A stretch of 8,793 nt of DNA, from the NCBI GenBank assembly GCA_023336875.1, contig JAMBLH010000303.1, forward strand, positions 1-8,793, in the 5' to 3' direction. The position numbers were made by a program, and so were the translations under genes. The notes under the pieces were generated by a model. That model made no database searches. It worked only from the letters and a program-made list of their open reading frames with translations, and was not told the origin of the DNA. Source of the DNA: Actinomycetes bacterium. Lineage in GTDB: Bacteria > Actinomycetota > Acidimicrobiia > Spongiisociales > UBA5794. Below are positions 1 to 6,966 of this stretch, piece after piece. Every line of letters starts with the position of its first letter. Within the stretch, counting starts at the first letter, position 1.

Positions 1-186
1 ATCGAGGAGTACTCGGCAAAGGTCAACGACGGCAACGTGGGAGACGAACCCGAGGACTACGATCTCCCCATCTGGGCCGGTGTGATCCCCCTATCCATCA
101 CGGCCGGCACGCCAGTCCCGGACGACGGACTCGCTGAAGACATCGAGATACCCGAATCAGTCCAGCGGTTCATTGGGACCCATTAG
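1..186 (+). CDS. 3' end of a pyridoxamine 5'-phosphate oxidase-like (split-barrel flavin-binding) protein
   Basis: Only the last 61 codons and a TAG stop are present; the reading frame is open from the first base of the window, so the gene starts upstream. The visible tail contains DYDLPIWAGVIPLSI (residues 20-34 of the fragment), then AGTPVPDDG, an acidic stretch and IPESVQRF. The pattern of a (L)P(V/I)WAGV(L/I)PL strand followed by a proline-rich PVPD segment is what I recognise from the C-terminus of the FMN-binding split-barrel family annotated as pyridoxamine 5'-phosphate oxidase-like or NimA-like proteins. Family members bind flavin or F420 and reduce or bind small molecules, but the substrate cannot be told from this tail. 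It runs towards the minus-strand operon and appears unrelated to it. The call rests on short C-terminal motifs only; the flavin-binding part is outside the window. Confidence 0.62.
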   Translation: MEEYSAKVNDGNVGDEPEDYDLPIWAGVIPLSITAGTPVPDDGLAEDIEIPESVQRFIGTH

Positions 187-263
187 TCCAGGACAATTTG
201 GGGCCGGGCGGATAGGTGGCATCTGTGCACGGTTCGCGTTCGAAGAGCCCCCTCTGACCCTCG

Positions 264-327
264 TCCCTCGGCTCATCTCCCCCAGAGGAACCAGGGGAGA
301 CATTCTTTCTGATTCCTCCCTCGGCTC
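264..327. repeat. 11-bp direct repeat TCCCTCGGCTC
   Basis: The sequence TCCCTCGGCTC occurs at 264-274 and again at 317-327, 53 bases apart, flanking the candidate hairpin at 276-300. The two copies are identical. They could be a remnant duplication or alternative pairing partners for the downstream GGGAGG and GCCGAG segments (337-349). No function is known to me. Confidence 0.45.
276..300 (+). terminator. possible intrinsic terminator of the flavin-family gene
   Basis: A 7-bp stem (TCTCCCC at 276-282 with GGGGAGA at 294-300) encloses an 11-base loop and is followed by a moderately T-rich stretch (CATTCTTTCT, 301-310). It sits 90 bases after the TAG of the upstream plus-strand gene. The T-tract is interrupted and the loop is long, so termination is possible but unproven. 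Confidence 0.3.
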
Positions 328-591
328 TTTGGACGGGGGAGGTGCCGAGCTTGCGAGGCGGAGGGGGCCAAGTAGACCATGGACCGCGGATCAATCACGC
401 CCTATCCGCTAACCCCCTTACGCTCACTATGGCCAGCGAGATCTCCTTGCGATCGGCGCGGCCGGCGACCGATGACGGGCCATCTTCGCCCGGTAACTCG
501 AGATGTCGGCAGGCATGCCATATTGCGATATCCCTGATGATCGGTCGTAGTCGGAAGGTGCTTGTCCACACCCGACGTCGATATCTGATGG

Positions 592-1416
592 CTACTTCAA
601 TGATCCATCCGTGATCCCGGCAATGACCTGGCGGTGGAATATGACATAGATGGCGATCATGGGCAAAGTCACGATCGTGAGTGCAGAGAACAGAAGCTGG
701 TAGTCGGTGACGTACCTACTCGAGAACGCGAGCAAGCCCGTGGGGATGGTCTTGAATTTGTCATTTGTGACGTACAGAAGTGCAAGCAGGAACTCATTCC
801 ACGATGCAAGAATCGAGAACACGGCGACGGTTGCAAGACCAGGTTTGAGAAGAGGCAGAACGATCACTCTGAACATCTTCATGTCGCTCGCACCATCGAT
901 GCGCGCGGCGTCGAACAATTGACGTGGCACACCATCGAGATACACCTTGAGTAGGTAGATAGCCAGCGGGATGCCCATTGCGGCGTACGGAACGATCAAA
1001 GTCCACCGGTGCCCCTTGATACTCAACAACTCAAAGAGAGAGTTCTGAGCGATGAAGTACGACTGAATGGGCATCAGCAATCCGAGTGCGAACATCGCGA
1101 ACAGAATCCCCTTCCCATTGAAGTCAAAGACACTGAATGCGTAGGCAGCCAAAGATGAAAAGACAAGGATCGCCAGCACTGACAGGCTGGTCACGAAGAA
1201 GCTGTTGAACACGTACCGTCCAAGATTTCCAACCACCCATGCATCCGCCCAGATTGAGAAATCGATACTGGTAGGGAGCGACAACGGCGAAGAGAAGATC
1301 TCGCTGTTCGACTTGAAACTCGACATCACCATCCACATCAGAGGCAATGTGTAGATAGCGGCGAGAACCCCCATCACGATGAAGAACACCGCTCGGCTGC
1401 CAAGTAATCGTTTCAT
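592..1416 (-). CDS. carbohydrate ABC transporter permease, MalG type
   Basis: This is one of the two membrane subunits of a CUT1-type sugar importer (binding-protein-dependent permease family). The 274-residue protein has about six hydrophobic segments (roughly residues 9-31, 68-92, 103-122, 137-155, 190-212 and 240-260). The cytoplasmic EAA loop, which docks the ATPase, is seen as DAARIDGAS at 169-177 with the downstream Pro at 188, and SWNEFLLAL at 205-213 is the usual MalG-side motif. Length and topology are normal. The ATG overlaps the stop of the other permease by four bases (ATGA, 1413-1416), and a GGGGGA ribosome binding site lies within the end of that gene, so translation is probably coupled. 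It is the last gene of the operon. No ATPase gene follows; an ATPase encoded elsewhere (as MsiK does in Streptomyces) must energise it. The substrate is inferred from neighbours, not from this sequence. Confidence 0.93.
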   Translation of the reverse strand: MKRLLGSRAVFFIVMGVLAAIYTLPLMWMVMSSFKSNSEIFSSPLSLPTSIDFSIWADAWVVGNLGRYVFNSFFVTSLSVLAILVFSSLAAYAFSVFDFNGKGILFAMFALGLLMPIQSYFIAQNSLFELLSIKGHRWTLIVPYAAMGIPLAIYLLKVYLDGVPRQLFDAARIDGASDMKMFRVIVLPLLKPGLATVAVFSILASWNEFLLALLYVTNDKFKTIPTGLLAFSSRYVTDYQLLFSALTIVTLPMIAIYVIFHRQVIAGITDGSLK

Positions 1417-2297
1417 GCTGTTCCCCCATCAACGTCGGCTCGCTTACGAACCCACAAGTACACCGCTCCCATCGCTAGGACCGTCGCCGTCATGATCATC
1501 GCCATGGCCGAGCCGTATCCAACGTTCTGATTTCGGAACACGACCTTCACGAGATAGGTGGTTGGAATTTCGGTCGCTCCGTAGGGGCCCCCATTGGTGA
1601 GCACGAAAAAGAGATCGAAGCTCTGGAAACCACCGGTCACAGCGAGGAGAATGGCGATCTCGATGACGTTGCGGATCATCGGCACCTTGACCCTCCAGAA
1701 CGTCTGGATCTCGGATGCTCCATCGATACGGGCCGCTTCGACGATCTCGGTGGGAATCTGATTGATGGCCGCGTAAAAGATCGCCATGAAGAATCCGGCG
1801 AAGACCCACCCTGAAACAATGGACACGGAGATCAATGCGGTTCGAGTGTCACCTAGCCATACGTTCGCCAGTGTTCCGAGACCGACTGCCTCAAGTACCC
1901 CATTGATCAGTCCGAAATCAGGGTTGTAGACGAACCCCCACACCACAGCGACGACAACGAGAGGGAGCATCACCGGGATGAAGAACGCTACGCGGAAGAA
2001 GCCTGTACCTCTCGGACGAGAGGTGACCATTCCCGCAAGGAGCAATCCGGCTCCGACCTCGAGCACGATCGTCAGAAGAATGTAGATCGCCACGTGGACG
2101 AACGAGGCTCGGAAGACAGGGTCAGAAAAGGCCCGTAGGTAGTTGTCGATGCCAACCGAGGTGAATGCACCGAACCCGTCCCACTCGTAGAAGCTGAACA
2201 CACCGGTAGCGAGCACCGGACCAAGTATGGCAAAGGCGAACAATGCCATTGCTGGTAGAACCAGCAGGTACGGTGTGAACCACCGGTGTGCTCTCAT
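1413..2297 (-). CDS. carbohydrate ABC transporter permease, MalF/UgpA type
   Basis: This is the second membrane subunit of the sugar importer. The 294-residue protein begins with a short basic stretch and a first membrane span (about 9-34), followed by further spans near 65-90, 102-123, 152-178, 211-232 and 262-283. The ATPase-docking EAA motif is EAARIDGAS at 187-195, and FQSFDLFFVLTNGGP at 224-238 is typical of the MalF/UgpA side of CUT1 systems. Length fits the short MalF-like type without a large periplasmic insert. The ATG at 2297 is preceded by a purine-rich AAGGAAGAG ribosome binding site, and 29 bases separate it from the stop of the binding protein. The partner permease overlaps its 3' end by four bases. 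The two permeases should form the membrane channel as a heterodimer. Confidence 0.94.
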   Translation of the reverse strand: MRAHRWFTPYLLVLPAMALFAFAILGPVLATGVFSFYEWDGFGAFTSVGIDNYLRAFSDPVFRASFVHVAIYILLTIVLEVGAGLLLAGMVTSRPRGTGFFRVAFFIPVMLPLVVVAVVWGFVYNPDFGLINGVLEAVGLGTLANVWLGDTRTALISVSIVSGWVFAGFFMAIFYAAINQIPTEIVEAARIDGASEIQTFWRVKVPMIRNVIEIAILLAVTGGFQSFDLFFVLTNGGPYGATEIPTTYLVKVVFRNQNVGYGSAMAMIMTATVLAMGAVYLWVRKRADVDGGTA

Positions 2298-2326
2298 CTC
2301 AGCTTCTCTTCCTTGTCAACTTGGCT

Positions 2327-3634
2327 CTAGCCGCCGATCTTCGCTTGAGCTGTCGCAAGCGCTTCTTCAGGAGTGCTCACGCCACCAAGAACCTCAGCCT
2401 CAGCTGCGTACAGCGCATCTGCGACCTCGATGTCATACCCTGTGTCCGGGGGTGCTACAAGAGCGCCAGCGGTCTGCATCATCTCCATGAGGCTCAGGAT
2501 GCGGGGGTCGATGTCATCACGATCGAGGGCTCCGGTTGCGAGCGGCGTGCCACCGGCATCAACCATCTGTGAAGTGAATTCCGGCGAAGAGAACAACGTC
2601 AAGAAGTCAATGGCGACGTCCTGATGGCTCGACTCCGCGTTCACGATGAACCCGGTCGAGACGGCGATAACAGAGTCCTGCGTACCTGCCCCTTCCAGCG
2701 GAGGAAGGTTGAAGTAGTCGAAATTGAGATCCGGAGCCGATTCGATCGCCCATGATACAAGCCAGCTTCCGATTGGATGCATAGCTGCCTTGCCCTGGAA
2801 GAACAGTTCCGCGCCTTCGTTGTCATCGATAGCGTTGACGCTCTCATTGACGGTTCCCGACTGCTGAAGTTCCACGACGTATTCCATTGCTGCCACGATT
2901 TCAGGTGAATCCATGGGAATCTCCTGCTTGAGCATCTGGTCGTACGTTTCTTCGCCCATCGCTCGCGACAGGATGTGCGACGTCCAGTTACCAACGGGCC
3001 AGAGATCCTTGTTGCCGATTCCGATCGGAATGACGCCAGCCGCCTTGATTATCTCGCTGGCGGCGATCATCTCGTCCCACGTCGTCGGTACGGAAATGCC
3101 AAGGTCGTTGAATATGTCAACGTTGTACCACATGACGGTCGTCACGTCGGCGTTGGCAGGCACCATGACGTTCTTGCCATCGATGACCATGCCGTTGTAT
3201 GCACCCTCTTCGAAGTACGTGCCAAGCTCACCATTCTGAACCGCATCCGTGATGTCGGCCACAAAGCCTTCGTCATAGCGATCCTGGAGCCGTTGGCCAG
3301 CCCATTCGAAGTACACGTCAGGAGCATCCCCACCGTTGAGGAGGTTCGGCAGGCCGATGGTCTCGTAGAGATCGTCATCCTGGAAGTTGAACTCCACGGT
3401 GACGTTCGGGTTCGATGCTTCGAATGACGCTGCCGTGGCCTCCCATACCTCGATCTGGGCCTCACCTGGAGAGCCCATTGCCACTCTGAGTGTTACCGGG
3501 GCATCGGGATCGGTACTGCTCTCTCCGTCGGATGAGGAGCACGCTCCGGCAACGAGTGCCAATGCGAGTACGAGCACGCCCGCGACGACGCCGAAGCGCC
3601 TCGCACCGTCTCGTTTCAAACTTGCTATTTGCAT
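2327..3634 (-). CDS. extracellular sugar-binding lipoprotein of an ABC importer (solute-binding protein family 1)
   Basis: This is the receptor component that captures the substrate outside the membrane. The 435-residue protein starts with a basic n-region (KRDGARR), a hydrophobic core (about 15-29) and a lipobox-like VAGAC, placing the lipid-modified cysteine at residue 32, followed by a Ser/Asp-rich linker. The mature part shows the usual family-1 pattern: a VTLRVA strand near 47-52, an amphipathic segment after it, DAPDVYFEW near 103-111, WYNVDIFNDLGI at 169-180 followed by VPTTWDEM (182-189), and a late SSPEF segment. The lipobox is slightly degenerate (Ala at -3). The ATG at 3634 has an AAAGGA ribosome binding site 8 bases upstream. 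It starts 13 bases after the stop of the GH84 gene, so the glycosidase and the receptor are in one operon. A GlcNAc-containing ligand is inferred from that context only. Confidence 0.93.
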   Translation of the reverse strand: MQIASLKRDGARRFGVVAGVLVLALALVAGACSSSDGESSTDPDAPVTLRVAMGSPGEAQIEVWEATAASFEASNPNVTVEFNFQDDDLYETIGLPNLLNGGDAPDVYFEWAGQRLQDRYDEGFVADITDAVQNGELGTYFEEGAYNGMVIDGKNVMVPANADVTTVMWYNVDIFNDLGISVPTTWDEMIAASEIIKAAGVIPIGIGNKDLWPVGNWTSHILSRAMGEETYDQMLKQEIPMDSPEIVAAMEYVVELQQSGTVNESVNAIDDNEGAELFFQGKAAMHPIGSWLVSWAIESAPDLNFDYFNLPPLEGAGTQDSVIAVSTGFIVNAESSHQDVAIDFLTLFSSPEFTSQMVDAGGTPLATGALDRDDIDPRILSLMEMMQTAGALVAPPDTGYDIEVADALYAAEAEVLGGVSTPEEALATAQAKIGG

Positions 3635-3647
3635 ATGTCCATTCCTT

Positions 3648-5285
3648 TCACAGAATCGTGTCGGCGAGTGTCATCTCGAGCACATCACCGAATACTCGAT
3701 GGTCGTCTTCTTTCAGTCGTTCGAGAACATGTGAGATCGCGGCTACCCCCTCAGGAGTCATAGAGGAATCGCTGCAGGCATGGGTAGCGAGAGCGCTGAC
3801 GGCTTCAGCACCAAGCTCGTACTTGGTGAGCCACGGCACAAGTTCTGCCTGGAGTGTCCGGTTCTCCACATCGGGTGCCTGCAATTTCGCTGCGGCACGG
3901 CGGATCTCCTCTGCGAACGCTTCGAGCTTCTCGCCAGCAACATCTGGATCGCCGTACTCGACCTCGAACGCGAACGCTTGCAGAGCTTCGGTCAAAGCGA
4001 CGGGTTCGGGATCCGAGAGGCAACTCGCTCTCACCGTGTCTGCGAACGCCAGCATCGCGGCGGCATCTTGTGCTCCAGCAACTTGGGTGATGGCCCTGAC
4101 CCAACTGATCTCTGCGTCGTAGCCATCTGCGTCCCACAGGTAGTCCGAAATGGTCGCCAGAGCGATCTTGGATGCCTCCGGGTACTCCATCGCGTTCGCC
4201 ATGACTCCGTTGCTGAATCGAGCCAGGAGCGGATCGCGGTTCTGATATGCACCGATGTGCATCTCCGCGGTCATCGCGACGTCGTTCACCGGATAGTTGT
4301 CCCAGTAGAGGGGTGGCCGGTTGTTGACCCTTGCAAAATGAGCTGCCTCACTCGCTGTGATAGCTGGTGAACAGATCGCTCTTCCGGTCCAGAACATGTC
4401 GATCCGCGGGTCAAGCCCTTGGCCCAAAGCCGAGATGTAGGTCTCGTCACCTTCGCCCCAGTAGATCGTCGGGCAGACGACCAGCGGGATCCCAGCCACG
4501 CGCAATTTGTCATGGACCCTGTTCGCGACTTCACACTGTGCCGCTGCAAGATCGGGAAACGCCTCGATGTCCCCAGGGTGTTGGAGCCTGTCGGGGATAT
4601 CGTCGTACAGGAGCGCAATGGACGTCGCTCCGACCTCAACGAGTGTTGCGATCTTCGCATCGAGCAAGTCAGCATCTTCATCGCTCGAATAGCGCATCGA
4701 GAGGCCAGGGGAAATTCCAACCATGGCATCGATATCGAGATCCCTGCAACGGCCGATCATCTCCGCCAATCGGTCCCGGCTCGCCTCAGCATGGGGAACG
4801 CGCCAGTCTCGGCGAAGATAGGGGTCATCCTTCGGTGCGTACATGACCGTGTTGAGGCGATTCCGCGCTGCAAAATCAACCATGTCCAAACGGGCTTCAT
4901 GGGTCCACGGGGGCCCGTAGAAGCCCTCGATCAGACCTCGTGTAACGAACGACGGGCTGCACCTGATCCGCCCCTCAACCCACGAGGGATCGGTAATCTT
5001 TTCGCGAAGATCTACGAGGGCCCATCGCAGCGATCGCGGCCCTGTGACGGTGATCGTGACGTGCTCTGACGGAGTCACGCCCAGATCAAGTCTGTACGCC
5101 TCGTCTGTGGGGCGACGGTGGAGGCTGTCATAGGTGAGGTCGGGTTCGGTGGACCATTGGATGTCCACGAGCAGGTCTGACGTGTCCTCGTCCGTTGGTG
5201 TGAGTCCAGACTGAAGGGCGACACGGTTCAACCGCTCACGATCGATTTCCACGGGTACAGAGAGCCAGTGCACAGTCGTCGTCAT
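3648..5285 (-). CDS. GH84 beta-N-acetylglucosaminidase (O-GlcNAcase family), cytosolic
   Basis: This is a glycoside hydrolase predicted to remove terminal beta-linked GlcNAc by substrate-assisted catalysis. In the 545-residue protein, residues 1-110 look like the alpha/beta N-terminal domain of bacterial GH84 enzymes and about 113-395 is the catalytic barrel. RGLIEGFYGPPW lies at 116-127, YAPKDDPY at 149-156, the catalytic aspartate pair at 228-229 (LLYDDIPD), WTG at 299-301 and WDNYPVND at 328-335. These match the active-site signatures of GH84, including human O-GlcNAcase. About 400-545 is a helical C-terminal region. There is no signal peptide or sorting signal, so the enzyme should act inside the cell on imported substrate, unlike many secreted bacterial GH84 proteins. 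The ATG overlaps the stop of the SIS gene by four bases (5282-5285), with AAGGTGG upstream. All key residues appear present. The exact substrate (chitobiose-like, glycopeptide, or other GlcNAc glycoside) is unknown. Confidence 0.92.
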   Translation of the reverse strand: MTTTVHWLSVPVEIDRERLNRVALQSGLTPTDEDTSDLLVDIQWSTEPDLTYDSLHRRPTDEAYRLDLGVTPSEHVTITVTGPRSLRWALVDLREKITDPSWVEGRIRCSPSFVTRGLIEGFYGPPWTHEARLDMVDFAARNRLNTVMYAPKDDPYLRRDWRVPHAEASRDRLAEMIGRCRDLDIDAMVGISPGLSMRYSSDEDADLLDAKIATLVEVGATSIALLYDDIPDRLQHPGDIEAFPDLAAAQCEVANRVHDKLRVAGIPLVVCPTIYWGEGDETYISALGQGLDPRIDMFWTGRAICSPAITASEAAHFARVNNRPPLYWDNYPVNDVAMTAEMHIGAYQNRDPLLARFSNGVMANAMEYPEASKIALATISDYLWDADGYDAEISWVRAITQVAGAQDAAAMLAFADTVRASCLSDPEPVALTEALQAFAFEVEYGDPDVAGEKLEAFAEEIRRAAAKLQAPDVENRTLQAELVPWLTKYELGAEAVSALATHACSDSSMTPEGVAAISHVLERLKEDDHRVFGDVLEMTLADTIL

Positions 5286-6040
5286 AGCGCTTTGACCACC
5301 TTGCTGTAGCGGGCGACAAGAGCGGTGTTCACGGCGTCTCCCCCATCAACGTTGCTACTCGAGAAGAATTCAACGGTGTCTCCACGATCGATGAGGATCT
5401 CCACTGCCTCGGCGACGATGGCGTTGATGATCGCAGCGCCTGCAACGGTTGAGGTGGGTGCCACCATGCGGTCGAGGCCCTCGATGGTGATGCTTGCGTC
5501 ACCGACCGCTCCGTGATTGTCGATCACGACATCGGCTACGAGCGCCAGACGCGAAGTGTCGTCCTTGGGACCCGATGCCTCCGCATGGCGCGTACTGATG
5601 ATCGCAATTATGGTGGCTCCGGCGTCAGCGGCGAGCCTGGCCATCTCTCCTCCCACCGCATTCCCCCCAGAGTTCGATGCGATGATCATGGTGTCGCCCT
5701 TCTTCATTGGCACATCGCTGAATATCGAAGTGGCCATCCCGCTCGATCGCTCCAACCTTGTGCTTTCCTCCGCCCCAGCGTGAAGCATGAGCGATTCGAT
5801 GAGTATCGGGTTGACGGCGGCGAGGCCACCCGCTCGGTAGAACATCTCCTCCGCGAGCATGTGGGAATGCCCGGTTCCGAAGACATGGACGAGGCCGCCA
5901 CCGGCGATCGTATCAGCAACGCTCTCAGCTCCTGAACGTATCTCCCGCCACTGATGGGTGGCGACCTGCTCGAGAACGTCGATCGCTCCCGCCAGATATC
6001 TTCTCCCGGCTGATGGCAGTGATTGTCGTGTTGTGGTCAT
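5282..6040 (-). CDS. SIS-domain phosphosugar protein of the UPF0309/COG4821 family
   Basis: The predicted 252-residue cytosolic protein has one SIS (sugar isomerase) fold. The phosphosugar-binding signatures are FGTGHSH at 54-60 and SNSGGN at 122-127; the C-terminal signature SSSNVDGGDAVN lies at 227-238. This combination is what I recognise as the UPF0309 (COG4821) family, distinct from the MurQ etherase and GlmS isomerase SIS families. From memory, a Streptomyces member (SCO4393, called NagS) has been linked to glucosamine-6-phosphate metabolism as a dehydratase/deaminase; this was not checked here. A role on the phosphorylated amino sugar made by the neighbouring kinase is therefore inferred. 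An in-frame ATG exists at 6109, but I chose the ATG at 6040: it forms an ATGA overlap with the kinase stop, has GGATGGAG just upstream, and the longer version would add 23 low-complexity, arginine-rich residues inside the kinase gene. Confidence 0.88.
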   Translation of the reverse strand: MTTTRQSLPSAGRRYLAGAIDVLEQVATHQWREIRSGAESVADTIAGGGLVHVFGTGHSHMLAEEMFYRAGGLAAVNPILIESLMLHAGAEESTRLERSSGMATSIFSDVPMKKGDTMIIASNSGGNAVGGEMARLAADAGATIIAIISTRHAEASGPKDDTSRLALVADVVIDNHGAVGDASITIEGLDRMVAPTSTVAGAAIINAIVAEAVEILIDRGDTVEFFSSSNVDGGDAVNTALVARYSKVVKAL

Positions 6041-6966
6041 AGCTCCATCCGATACGTTGTGATGAGATCGCTGTAGGCACCGGGGGTCTCGTGTTGAGCG
6101 AGCATGCATGCACCGTCAAGGCTCGAACGGTGCGCCTGGAACACGTCCACGGAGGGGTGGGTACTTTTCATTTCAGCGAGGAATGCTGTCTGGAGTTGAT
6201 TCTCGTTGAGGAGCAATCGGCCATCAATCGCAACCCGAGTGTCCTCGCCTGAAGGCAGGAAAAACAAAGCTGCCGACACGGTCGTCACCAATAGCGTCGC
6301 CGAATCTGACACGATCGTGTTAGCTATCGCATCGCCCTCTTCAGCCTCTGCGAGAACGATTGTTGCCATCTGAGCTATGGAGTCCACCGCTCGAGGATTC
6401 GCGTGCAACCGAGCGGCGGCTGCGTCGAGTGGACCCAACTCATCAGCGACGCTAGATGTGAGCGTGGTGTGAGGTGCGCGGCCCTCATATGCGGCCAGTG
6501 CGGCTCGAATACCGAGGCGACCAAGCCAGAACCCGCCTCCCTCATCACCCACGAGATACCCTGCTCCGTCGAACGTTCGATTCGCCCCGGTTGCTCCGTC
6601 GAGCGCAAGACAGGCGACGCCGGTTCCGACGGACAGTACAACGCCGGTCTCTCCCTCGAATGCGCCCGCATGAGACGTGACCTGGTCCCCACAGACCCAG
6701 ACGTCTGCGGCTCCAGTCGCTTCAGCAAGGCGGACAGCGAGGTCATGCCGTTCCTCCTCAGTGGCAGGGATGGTCGTGAGTCCCGCAACGAGACGATCGA
6801 TCGGTGTTGAGCGATTACCCCGCAGTCGGCGGATTGCCTCGACCACCGAGGTGGCCGTATCAGATTCGAGATGGCTGACGCCCGGCGCAGCTTCATCTCG
6901 TGATTCTCCAGAGACTCGCATGCGAATTTCGGACTGGCCTCCGTCAATACCCACGGTGACAGTCAT
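6037..6966 (-). CDS. BadF/BadG-family amino-sugar kinase (N-acetylglucosamine kinase-like)
   Basis: This is an ASKHA-fold ATP-dependent kinase, likely phosphorylating GlcNAc or a related amino sugar at C6 in the cytosol. In the 309-residue protein the phosphate-1 loop is GIDGGQSEIR at 6-15, the probable catalytic base is Asp94 in GDQVTSHAGAF (93-103), the phosphate-2 loop is SVGTG at 112-116, and GYLVGDEGGGFWLG at 136-149 is the family hallmark shared with eukaryotic NAGK and bacterial BadF-type GlcNAc kinases. Length is normal. The N-terminal Met at 6966 shares an ATGA with the stop of the regulator gene; there is no strong ribosome binding site, which fits translational coupling. Its neighbours (GH84, SIS protein and HutC-type regulator) support an amino-sugar substrate. 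Glucosamine, GlcNAc and MurNAc cannot be told apart from sequence alone. Confidence 0.87.
   Translation of the reverse strand: MTVTVGIDGGQSEIRMRVSGESRDEAAPGVSHLESDTATSVVEAIRRLRGNRSTPIDRLVAGLTTIPATEEERHDLAVRLAEATGAADVWVCGDQVTSHAGAFEGETGVVLSVGTGVACLALDGATGANRTFDGAGYLVGDEGGGFWLGRLGIRAALAAYEGRAPHTTLTSSVADELGPLDAAAARLHANPRAVDSIAQMATIVLAEAEEGDAIANTIVSDSATLLVTTVSAALFFLPSGEDTRVAIDGRLLLNENQLQTAFLAEMKSTHPSVDVFQAHRSSLDGACMLAQHETPGAYSDLITTYRMEL

Larger units (their letters stand above)
187..591. other. convergent intergenic region, no convincing gene
   Basis: This stretch of about 400 bases lies between the 3' end of the plus-strand flavin-family gene and the 3' end of the minus-strand operon. The short open frames in it are rich in Arg, Gly, Pro and Ser, show no recognisable domain and have no good ribosome binding site. 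It holds an 11-bp direct repeat TCCCTCGGCTC (264-274 and 317-327), a candidate hairpin at 276-300, alternative GC-rich pairings around 315-349, and a weak imperfect hairpin at 550-576 (GTCGG/CCGAC). No tRNA, transposase remnant or CRISPR-like array is visible. I see no canonical intrinsic terminator for the minus-strand operon here, since no A-run on the plus strand follows a stem. Confidence 0.6.

Noticed and set aside
315..349. Possible RNA pseudoknot from CCTCCC/GGGAGG and CTCGGC/GCCGAG
   Set aside because: The two stems share a base or leave no connecting loop between their 5' strands, so they cannot form together in a normal H-type fold; they are alternatives at best.
170..614. Overlapping short open frames on both strands in the convergent spacer
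   Set aside because: They are rich in Arg, Gly, Ser and Pro, lack ribosome binding sites and recognisable motifs, and look like chance frames in GC-rich DNA.
6041..6109. Upstream ATG start for the SIS-domain gene adding 23 residues
   Set aside because: The extension is arginine-rich without family similarity and lies wholly inside the kinase gene, while the ATG at 6040 has an ATGA overlap and GGATGGAG just upstream.
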